Shown here: in pieces, positions 57,801-64,000 of the stretch
Layout: every line of letters starts with the position of its first letter
Numbering within the stretch: the stretch's first letter is position 1
Assembly: GCA_002633005.1 (NCBI GenBank)
Contig: NMRA01000352.1
Span: 402,356-466,355, forward strand
From: Phoronis australis
Taxonomy: Eukaryota; Phoronida; Phoronidae
Reading direction: 5' to 3'
Length of the DNA: 64,000 nt
Notes under the pieces: model-generated
Seen by the model: the letters and a program-made list of their open reading frames with translations, nothing else
Told to the model about the DNA's origin: nothing
Databases searched by the model: none
Made by a program: the position numbers and the translations under genes

Positions 57801-58879
57801 CCCGGAAGACAATGGTGACTTAGAGATGTGCGTCCCGTTTTTTTATCACATAAGACAGCCTAAGTGAAAAGGGCAACTCTATTAATTGCCAAACGACGAC
57901 CACGTCTTCTCTTTCAGTTGCCAAGATTCTCAACCCCTTTACTTGTTTCTGGGGCTACGTGTGCGAAATATGATCTGTCTTTCACACATTATTGCCAACG
58001 TAAAGTGTAGGCCTACTCCAGCTCATGCATGTGCACCCCTTCAAAGCTGCACATCAAAAGAGAACAGTGACAATCCTAAATGAAAGAGTATACCGGCTTG
58101 GCTCTGTTAAGCACCCGTGTACATGCCAGTGGTTTATTTGAACATGAGATCATATATTCCCGGCAGTTATAAAAGACCCGATGCTTTACGATATTCCCCG
58201 GGACCGATATATGGTAAACCAGAACTGATATTTTCCAGTGACGAAGTTTCCCAAGGTCGATGTTCCCTAAACCCTATATTCTATGCCCATAGCCAGCCAT
58301 TGCAACTAATCAGGTACTAGATGCCAAATTGTGGTTAGTGACCTTTTTATTCATTTCTTCATACATTCCCCCCCCTCCTACCCCCCCGCCCGCCCCNATT
58401 TTAATAACGTCGAGCCCTGTAAATGTAATTGCAGTGCCATTCGTGATAAACGAGACGAGAATGATTCAAGCAAGCATGCTTCTTTTATCTATTAACAGTT
58501 GCTGGTGATGGTAATGCTGTCCACCAGGTGTCGCCACATGATTACATGACAAGAAGGTACCGTTGTAATTTCTTCCTCATGGCAAGTATAAATATAGGAG
58601 ACAGTGAGGCTCAGTAGTTTCAGCTCAGAACTTCCATTTGGCAGACCCCAATTCATATCCTGGCTTTACTGGCAGACCATCGAGCATTGCACAAAAGTGT
58701 CTTGTGCTCATCCAAGCTCGGTCTTAGTAGTGAATGTATGCAAGGGCCGTATACCTGGATATCATGTGAAAGCAATTAATTACTGGAGGTGTGCTAAGAT
58801 TTTTTTTGTACACAACACTCTATGTATTCAATAAATTGACATACTTGATAACGTCCAACAGGCATCGCCCATCCTCCAT
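37009..58879 (-). CDS. BICRA: BICRA/BICRAL (GLTSCR1) chromatin-remodelling subunit orthologue (9 coding exons)
   Basis: BICRA and BICRAL are paralogous subunits that define the non-canonical BAF (SWI/SNF) nuclear complex with BRD9; the conserved GLTSCR1 region mediates assembly. Nine exons join in phase to give 1201 residues: 58879-58845, 57057-56971, 53775-52110, 49005-48784, 43990-43875, 43423-43275, 42529-42435, 39892-39790 and 38141-37009. The protein starts MEDGRCLLDV, like vertebrate BICRA. Residues 42-596 are a Gln/Ser/Thr/Val-rich low-complexity region. Residues 597-670 contain NLTPEQREKIQGQLSKLTPE and a run of ten Gln. Residues of about 715-815 are the GLTSCR1 domain (TPFRTRQESCKRLLRYHIFN, then NNLFERYRHLLW, then VPSPEMVLVHRLL). 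The acidic tail ends with NAINSIL and AVKSIL motifs. A short upstream ATG precedes the start, and TTTTAG at about 58920 implies a noncoding first exon. Whether the animal has one or two paralogues is unknown. A plus-strand TTTATT (minus-strand AATAAA) at 36050-36055 could be the poly(A) signal. Confidence 0.93.
39790..39892 (-). CDS. BICRA: BICRA exon 8 (GLTSCR1 domain end)
   Basis: Acceptor TTTCAG|CGGGCC and donor CCCAG|GTAGGT. Encodes RAVPSPEMVLVHRLLHSDIK then NKLEQER, aligning with human RRVSPSAEMVMIDRMFIQEE. Confidence 0.92.
41221..41722 (+). repeat. 500-bp dispersed repeat, copy 1
   Basis: It shares a series of blocks in the same order with 55008-55567: GGAAATGGC, CTTTGTTACAAAAGGC, TGCATG(C/T)ACCCCT, CGAGGTGACGAGC, and GGAGCTC...GGTACC at the end. 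It lies in an intron of the BICRA-like gene, antisense to it. No protein is conserved between the copies. Confidence 0.65.
41814..41958 (+). mobile_element. GGCGGATCC-ended short interspersed repeat, copy 2
   Basis: Starts GGCGGATCCAGGATTTTGAG and ends CTCTAAATCCGCC. Matches the copy at 35733-35860 over its whole length with scattered differences. Confidence 0.7.
42435..42529 (-). CDS. BICRA: BICRA exon 7 (GLTSCR1 domain)
   Basis: Acceptor CTGTAG|CTGACG and donor TGTATG|GTGAGT. Encodes ADESFEEMSEELIEKKNNLF then ERYRHLLW, aligning with human VDEEFETVSTQLLKRTQAML then NKYRLLLL. Confidence 0.92.
42616..42849 (+). mobile_element. CAGGG-ended MITE, complete copy
   Basis: Ends CAGGGCTTG and CAAGCCCTG are inverted. 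The body matches the copies at 11790 and 36115. The termini suit a hAT-derived MITE, but no 8-bp duplication is seen at the flanks. Confidence 0.7.
42880..43085 (+). mobile_element. tRNA-derived SINE-like copy
   Basis: A-box-like TAGTGGGATAAGTG, then B-box-like GTGGGTTTGAGGCCC, then the tail words GAGTCAGGTCTC, CTCAGCTCGGTTT and AAGTGCAATGGG, as in the 18.66 kb copy. It lies between exons 6 and 7 of the BICRA-like gene. Confidence 0.6.
43181..43228 (+). repeat. purine-rich GGGA/GA simple repeat
   Basis: GGGAGGGA units grade into GAGAGAGA. It lies 47 bases downstream of the exon 6 donor on the transcribed strand, where it reads as a pyrimidine tract in the pre-mRNA. Confidence 0.85.
43275..43423 (-). 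CDS. BICRA: BICRA exon 6 (GLTSCR1 domain start)
   Basis: Acceptor TTCCAG|CATAGT and donor AATCAG|GTCTGC. Encodes SPDCTTPFRTRQESCKRLLR then YHIFNM. This aligns with the human HPDYKTAFPSFEDALHRLLP then YHVYQ of the GLTSCR1 domain. Confidence 0.93.
43875..43990 (-). CDS. BICRA: BICRA exon 5
   Basis: Acceptor TTTCAG|CCGGCA and donor TCTAT|GTAAGT. Encodes PAKVFTVVRPSNQVANKQDI, then SRLKRPPMLPNTPSNRGS. It joins exon 4 in phase 0 and exon 6 in phase 2. An undetected in-phase exon between exons 4 and 5 cannot be excluded. Confidence 0.85.
44528..45689 (+). mobile_element. CTCF-like-motif element, copy E (5' part)
   Basis: Head AACAAGAGCAATGCGGAGCG, then AAATGCGCCCACG. Motifs occur near 44622, 44768, 44910, 45056 (exact match), 45187, 45325, 45486 and 45631. 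It breaks off inside a GGGGGCAC-type monomer at CATATAAATGCACTTA. The family resumes at about 47143, so 45690-47142 looks like a later insertion with some loss. Confidence 0.8.
45690..47142. other. 1.45 kb insert-like segment with an unrecognised 88-codon frame
   Basis: This segment splits one copy of the 145-bp-monomer element. A plus-strand frame at 46599-46865 includes VGRIVYGTRRQEILATDKGI and ends IEQHGLIKPEHILL. It looks protein-like in composition, but I do not recognise it. Nine-base inverted words CCTGCATCC and GGATGCAGG at about 45890 and 46448 may be ends of a smaller element. No transposase is visible. Confidence 0.35.
47143..47525 (+). mobile_element. CTCF-like-motif element, copy F (3' part)
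   Basis: Two monomers with motifs at 47162 and 47298 (the second an exact match) are followed by the GC-rich tail with GGACGGACGCC. It ends ACATAAATATGTGGGCGCAT. Probably the 3' half of copy E. Confidence 0.8.
47526..48381 (+). mobile_element. CTCF-like-motif element, copy G (5'-truncated)
   Basis: It starts abruptly in a monomer directly after the tail of copy F. Motifs lie near 47611, 47754, 47897, 48058 and 48200, about 145 bp apart. The tail ends AGTATGTGGGCGCATAAAAA. The head is missing. Confidence 0.8.
48784..49005 (-). CDS. BICRA: BICRA exon 4 (polyQ exon)
   Basis: Acceptor TCTCTAG|GTAGGT and donor CAACAA|GTAATT; 74 codons in phase 0. Encodes VGNQTISINLTPEQREKIQG and QQLFYKHQQALILKFH. 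A run of ten CAG codons at plus-strand 48841-48870 follows. Confidence 0.92.
49450..50143 (-). other. two unassigned open frames in intron 3
   Basis: Minus-strand frames of 74 and 99 codons (49674-49450 and 50143-49844) lie between BICRA exons 3 and 4 but match no part of that family. They lack good splice signals. The second is cysteine-bearing (VGVHVCKQTACSLSKSF). Probably noncoding or an old element. Confidence 0.15.
50499..50906. mobile_element. 408-bp foldback element with CTGGGCCCGGT ends
   Basis: The left arm from CTGGGCCCGGTCTCCAATC and the right arm ending GATTAGAAACCGGGCCCAG are inverted copies for roughly 150 bp with several mismatches. The arms explain the paired open frames on both strands here. 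No target duplication is visible. Confidence 0.75.
52110..53775 (-). CDS. BICRA: BICRA exon 3 (large low-complexity exon)
   Basis: 1666 bp open throughout, acceptor TTTGTAG|TTCCTC and donor ATTAAG|GTAAGG. It encodes residues 41-596, rich in Gln, Ser, Thr, Val and Pro. Conserved patches include LQSLQGLNLEQLKKIPGISV with SSKRPVQPKPVIKP after it, and LIQKLQSVRQKIL. This composition is typical of the activation-domain-like middle of BICRA proteins. Confidence 0.93.
53965..54100 (+). mobile_element. relic head of the CTCF-like-motif element
   Basis: GACAAGAGGAACGTGAAGCA followed by AAATGCATCCACAACTGCA matches the family head with decay. The monomer part is lost. Confidence 0.5.
55008..55567 (+). 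repeat. 500-bp dispersed repeat, copy 2
   Basis: Collinear with 41221-41722, diverged, and ending GGAGCTCAACACAGTGGTACC-like. It lies in intron 2 of the BICRA-like gene, in the same orientation as copy 1. Confidence 0.65.
56971..57057 (-). CDS. BICRA: BICRA exon 2
   Basis: Acceptor TTGTAG|TGATGA and donor CCAGG|GTAAGA. Encodes DENALTDFLSKDIPLVGDNN and onward, resembling the human N-terminal PQALNDFLHGS region. Confidence 0.85.
58845..58879 (-). CDS. BICRA: BICRA exon 1 (first coding exon)
   Basis: 35 coding bases, MEDGRCLLDVI plus two bases, then donor ATCAA|GTATGT. The peptide is the family's diagnostic N-terminus. Acceptor TTTTAG|ACTTGC lies about 40 bases upstream of the ATG, and a tiny upstream ATG frame stops before it. 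Confidence 0.88.
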
Positions 58880-59720
58880 AACCGACAACTCATTGGACCA
58901 TTGCTTGGTGCAAGTCTAAAAAAAGTAAAATCACTACATACATGACAAAATACGAGACAAACTACAGCTGTTTTGAATTTAAAAAGTTGGTGAATTTCGT
59001 CAATTCTTGTCTGGTTTCAAACTGTGACAAAAACGCTGAGGAAAACAGATGAAAAACACTTGAATCACAAATGTTGGCTTCAAACTCAGTTCCTTTTTCA
59101 AGAGGGCATACCTCACCAACTCTTTTTGAAAATTTAACTGCAAGTACACCACAGTTAATATCTTACAACAAGAAAAGTGAATTTCTCGGCATACTTTGCT
59201 TTGACTAAGTTGTTGTCAACTCTTCACAGACATCACTTTACCATTTACAAAAATCGACCAAATGTGTATGGATGCATCACAAGCACATAATTTTGAAATT
59301 GACGACGAACTATTCTTTGGCGGCACGTAAGCCACTCTCCCACATAAGCCTGGTCAACCTTAACTGGTTCCCGACAACATCTTAATTCCCAAAAATCATT
59401 CAGATGTCACAACATGCAGTCCAGTGCTTTCGGAAAGGGACAATGATGGAAGAACAAATAATGTTAATGAAATGTGTTTATTTTAAACAGCTTAAAACAC
59501 AAATTTGATAGAGGGGGTCAACTTGCATTTTTGCCTTGGGCACTAATGTAATAATGTTTTCACTTTTTCACATTTGCTAATTGGACCATGATTCAAAGGT
59601 TACACACTACACACATATAAACATTTTTATAGACTGTCATATCCCATGAACACAGACTACATTTGTGAATGTGAAGGGTAATTGGGATCAGCTGCAAAAC
59701 TGACGACCCCCCATTCAACA

Positions 59721-60417
59721 CACAGGCATCCTCAGCTTCTGATTATCCCCAATACACTACATACCGGTATTATACTACAAGGTACGACACTCGGGACTAG
59801 AAATTCCACGGGTGCTTCGATTCAGCCGTCCATATCAAACACATATAACTCAATAAATTTACACAAAACAGTGGTTCAACAAACCATGAGCAATTGTTCT
59901 TTCTTATGATACCATTCACGGTGTCTTGCTCCTGCTTGTTCGCAAGAAATTCGCAGTCAATTAAGCACAAAAATGTTCCCAAAAAGCCCAGACACACCTC
60001 GCACCTTGATGGATCGAGGTCAAGGACGGAACGAAAATTACCGATGAGTTACGGATGGAAGGCTAAGTGTAGAGTTATCAACATCGTGACTTTACGCGAC
60101 AAACCGGCAATTTCCGTACCATCCTTGACATGAACCGTCAAAGTGCGAGGTGTCTGGCCTTTTTGGGAACATTTTTGTGCTTTGACTGCAAATTTCTTGC
60201 GAACTCGCTGGAGCACGACATCGTGAATGGTAATATAAGAAAGATCAATTGCTCATGGTTTGTTGAACCCCTGTTTCGTGTAAATTTATTGAGTTATGTG
60301 TTTGATATGGACGGCTGAATCAAAGCACCCCTGGAATTTCTAGTACCGAGTGTCATACCTTGTAGTATTATATATGTATAGTGTATTGGGGACGACCAGG
60401 AGCTGAGGACGTCTGTG
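59721..60417. mobile_element. 697-bp foldback DNA transposon
   Basis: Arms of about 270 bp, starting CACAGGCATCCTCAGCTTCT on the left, are inverted copies; the inner unique part is about 60000-60150. Flanking octamers ATTCAACA (59713-59720) and ATTCAGCA (60418-60425) differ at one base, consistent with an old 8-bp target duplication. The ends match the 63-bp element at 28370. It lies upstream of the first coding BICRA exon. Confidence 0.8.
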
Positions 60418-60429
60418 ATTCAGCATGTC

Positions 60430-62440
60430 TTTTTGGTAGGATGCCTTGAACGTCAGAGTCGAAAGTAAAGTCATTAACCTTGCAATTTCACGATGGGGCC
60501 AATATACAATCTAGGCAAGCTCAAAATGTCTGAATTTGTGAAAGTGAACAAAAAATTGGGACAAGAACTCGGATGTCACAAGCTAGAGAACTTGTGGTGC
60601 CTAGGGTGGAAAATCCATGACCACAGGCCATACATAGCAATGACACTTGAAATTTGAAAAAACAGACATGAATCATAAAATCCATTAATTGTGATGCGGT
60701 AAATATGTCAGGTCGACCCGCTATGACCTACGTTGAATCTTGGCGTTTGTTTGTTGTTGCTCTCGCAAATCCAACAGACTGCATGGATTGGCATTTTCTT
60801 GTGGCACAGAAAGAACATTGTGAAACTCGTAAAGGTGTAACAATGAGTTTAGTTCAGGTGGCAGCAAAACTACGTAGTCTAAATGTGTTCGTGACTGCGC
60901 CACTCAACTTGGCTACATTCAATAGTCACCACAGGCCCATAGACCTACTCATTTTACAGCCAGATTACACTTTATTGACATAGTATGCATCCGCCAACAG
61001 AAACACAACCATTGATCATAGGCGTGGACACCAAGGAAACCACCTTATACATAGACAGACTTCATTGTTTGGGCATTAGTGTACAGATTTGTAACGTCCG
61101 CAAACTCATCGCTACACACATCTGAATTTGAACTGAAAATATGCGGTGAGAACAAAGCCTAGAGACTTGTTTAAGGTCCGACATAATCTAAGCGATTCCC
61201 CCCGTATTCGTAGCAGTTTAAATGGTCAAAATCGGTACATTTTAAGCTGTAAAAACGTGTCATTTAGTTGTCAGCAACATCAACGAGTGTTTCCCCAGAA
61301 AATTTTATCAGCCAAATAATATTCTGAAAACACTCACCAACAGTTTAATGTTCGCTGCAATTGGGGTTTCCCGCGGAAATTCACGCGCCTGGTTCAACTT
61401 TGACCCCTTCTCCGCCCTGATATAATTTCGATAATAAACGTTAGAAGGCGGCACAAGACGGTCACCGCGAACTAACAAATGGTATAGAAAACTAGTGCCA
61501 TACCTCTGTTCCTTTTTGTTAGTAACCAATCACTTGAGTATGTAATAATGATGGAAGACGGAGCCTTGTAACGGACAAAAGCATAAAAATAACTAACAAA
61601 AACCAATCACTTCACAATTATCACCAAACGTTTCTGAAACTTGCAATTCGGTTATATGCTCCCTAGCTCGGGGAGCAGGGTGCCGCAAACCGGCAGCGGG
61701 CGCGGCCTTCACTGATGAAGTAGAATAAACGCCTACTACTTCGATCTGACCCCCGGAGCACTTAGCTTCCATCTCAGTACGTACATAAATGGATGCCTGC
61801 CGTTGTCTACGATCTGTTTGTGACCCATGCGGACCTTACAAGGGTGCAAATCAGCTAGATATTCGACTCCGCCAGGTGCGGATCCAGCCGGCCGGGATTC
61901 CGCGGAACCGTTGCATTCGATCGAGTCAACTTGGACCCTTTTCCGCCCTGGTAATAAGAATGTGTTCATTCGCAATCGAACTAATTATAGATAATTTACA
62001 TTCATTAAACCCTAATTGACCTGTATAATGGCTCGCCGTCCGACGGTCAGAAGTCTTGCAACGAGAGTATGGCAAACTTTTTATACTACAAGAATGGCAA
62101 AACAGAAACCTACATGGGCCAGTTCGTGGGAACAAAACACTCATTGTCTCACATGGTGTCAATTGTATTCGCTTACAGTGCTAACATACCAATCTTGATG
62201 ATAGACTCGGACCTCGATCGAATCGGGAAAAAAATAGAAAAGGAAACGACTTGGAAGAGCTGTTAATGTTCTTACAAGATAGTTTCAATGAGAGTGATGA
62301 TCATGAAATTGCTGTTCTTTGGAAAATAAGAAGTCAGAAGAGAATGATACATGCATGGAGTAATGGTCAGATCGAGAGCTAACTGGGTTGAAAAAAGCGA
62401 AAAACCAACAAAATATTTTTGTGCAGAAAAGCGAAGAATG
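60430..62440. other. upstream region of the BICRA-like gene; no gene assigned
   Basis: Frames at 60705-60983 (92 codons, MSGRPAMTYVESWRLFVVAL) and 62069-62266 (65 codons, MANFLYYKNGKTETYMGQFV) are not recognised. A 60-bp direct repeat with the core TCAACTTKGACCCYTTYTCC lies at about 61365-61430 and 61895-61955. The area 61.35-62.0 kb is more CpG-rich than its surroundings and could hold a promoter or first exon, but nothing decides this. Confidence 0.25.
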
Positions 62441-62477
62441 TGATTAAGCTACTAACATAACGCTAAATCGTCGTGAG

Positions 62478-62519
62478 AGACCGTCCGGAGTTGGTATATG
62501 GTGCAACTCCGGACGGTCT
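62478..62519. repeat. perfect 16-bp hairpin
   Basis: Stem AGACCGTCCGGAGTTG pairs exactly with CAACTCCGGACGGTCT across a 10-base loop. No T-rich tail or gene context marks it as a terminator. It is more likely the trace of a small inverted-repeat element. Confidence 0.75.
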
Positions 62520-62529
62520 GGGGTCAACA

Positions 62530-64000
62530 GAAAACCATAGTTCAACTGTGAGTCAACACCAATGTCATAAACGAGAGTAGTTCTACTTGCTACGTCAGCT
62601 GCAGGTATGCTTATCTCTTTTATGACACAAAATGTGTGATTGGGCAAAGCGTTTTCAAAATAATGTGGATAAATCGGTGGAGAGTGAGACACCTGAGGTC
62701 CCTGTCAATTCCTCACGACAACTCTACGTTATGGCTCCAATAATGCTGTTATCAAGGAACAATCCGCGCCCCCCTCGGAGATCACTTCTCTTTTTATAAG
62801 AATTTATACTCCTGTAAAGACGGCGACCTGATTTGGCATACGTATCTTGCCCAATATTAGTGGAAGCAGAGGAAATTTTGTGTGTTGAATTGGAAGAAAT
62901 TCTAGTTCCCAGGAAGCAACTGGCAGTGGACCCCGATTACAAAAGCATTCCGTTAAATTTCTGACTACGCTGTTCTACTAGATGCGAAATTTAAATTAAT
63001 TCCAGTTTAATACAAGCGTCCTGTGCTGTTTTGCCAAGCATCACGACTTGCAGGTCAATTCTCTACCAGTGGTTACTAAAACCAGATCACTAAATATTTT
63101 CATATGATTGGCCTTGAGCAAATCATGACTTGTACGTGGCCCAGGGCGGAAACTTCAGTCATTACGTGACTGTAAGGCCACCCAACCGCCACTCTGAGGA
63201 TGACAGCATGCAGCCATTGGCGGTCAAAGGTGTTCAGTCATTTTATTGTTACATGGTTGTGCATCACAAATTTGCATTGACAGTTAAAACCATTCATCTA
63301 TCAACGGTCAGTTCTCAATGACTCAGTACCGAAACCTATAGCCGCGATGCATCTATTTCGGCTAATTTTGCCCATAATTCTTTGGATGAAAATCGACCAT
63401 AACGTAACATTTAAAGAGAAATTCAATTTCAAAAGCCAAACAGTTTGAAAAATCTGCTGTTGTAGCACACGATTTATCAATTTATTTCATTAAGTGTTAC
63501 CAATGCGCCAATGGCTCTACTACTTAATAGGACCTTAAATGAAATATCCTGATGATACGAGACACCTCCTACGCAAACATTCAGGGTTTTCTTATTCCAA
63601 ACTGTGACTTATCCGTCCTAATCGATTGAGAAAGTAACGAGCGTGGCTCAGTTGCGCTGCTGACGAAATCCTATTCGCTAATTACTCATATTTTAATTGC
63701 ACTGATTTTAAAAATTCGAAGTCAGCCAGTATCTACTTATCAATTTTAAAAACAATCATATTGCACTTGCGGAGAAAAATCTTCTCTTGTGGAACAAAAC
63801 AGTAAATTCCACTTTATAATTTATGAATTATTCAACACTACAACGAGCCAGCCACACCGACGAGTCACTTGAGTGACCACCAAATAAATTCGCTATGTTA
63901 CGCTATATGTAGTAATTAGGGTCTCAGCTGAGCCTACTCGCGACGCAATCACCTTTCACTCGCGTGATTTTGCGTGATCTTCGTGATCTCGCTTTTCTCG
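62530..64000. other. no gene recognised
   Basis: AT-rich sequence with short frames on both strands (for example 63130-63321) that lack motifs, splice context or similarity to other parts of the window. Confidence 0.35.

Noticed and set aside
62016-62266. Divergent gene sharing a promoter with BICRA
   Set aside because: The two overlapping frames are short, unrecognised and lack splice or start context strong enough to call a gene.

Overview
This is a 64 kb piece of an AT-rich, intron-rich animal nuclear genome. A short interstitial telomere array of the CCCTAA/TTAGGG type, two metazoan genes and dense small DNA transposons point to a marine invertebrate. The species cannot be fixed from the sequence; deuterostome or lophotrochozoan both remain possible. 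There is no sign of prokaryotic gene organisation: most short open frames are chance frames or lie inside repeats.

Two genes could be reconstructed exon by exon, both on the minus strand, with every splice phase agreeing. The first (24326 down to 8056, 9 coding exons, 550 codons) is TYSND1, the peroxisomal trypsin-like processing protease. It has a complete His-Asp-Ser triad and ends in the peroxisomal signal SKL, which sits on a 50-nt last exon. The second (58879 down to 37009, 9 coding exons, 1201 codons) is the BICRA/BICRAL (GLTSCR1) subunit of the non-canonical BAF chromatin remodeller. Between them, at about 27.3-26.9 kb, is a broken minus-strand copy of a P2X7-type cysteine-rich (P2RX7_C-like) domain. 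No promoter could be called for either gene; both appear to have a spliced 5' leader.

The rest of the window is mobile and repetitive DNA. Its main component is a family of roughly 1.7 kb non-autonomous elements (5.3, 9.6, 12.9, 20.1, 44.5 and 47.1-48.4 kb). These are built from about 145-bp monomers, each headed by a CTCF-like motif. Eleven sites match the 14-base vertebrate CTCF core exactly, and all are on the plus strand. This nucleosome-sized array of insulator-like motifs, inside introns and flanks of two antisense genes, is the strongest candidate for an undescribed system here.

Other repeats are hAT-like and foldback elements with 8-bp target duplications (16.3, 17.9, 28.4 and 59.7 kb), nested small MITEs (33.8 and 36.1 kb), a CAGGG-ended MITE family (11.8, 36.1 and 42.6 kb), tRNA-derived SINE-like copies (18.7, 28.5 and 42.9 kb), a Penelope-like GIY-YIG remnant (32.3 kb), a 20-bp tandem array (12.25 kb), and a GTACGTAC-centred repeat cluster (30.1-31.3 kb). 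Single N bases at 31569, 51105 and 58396 mark unresolved positions, two of them in poly-C tracts.
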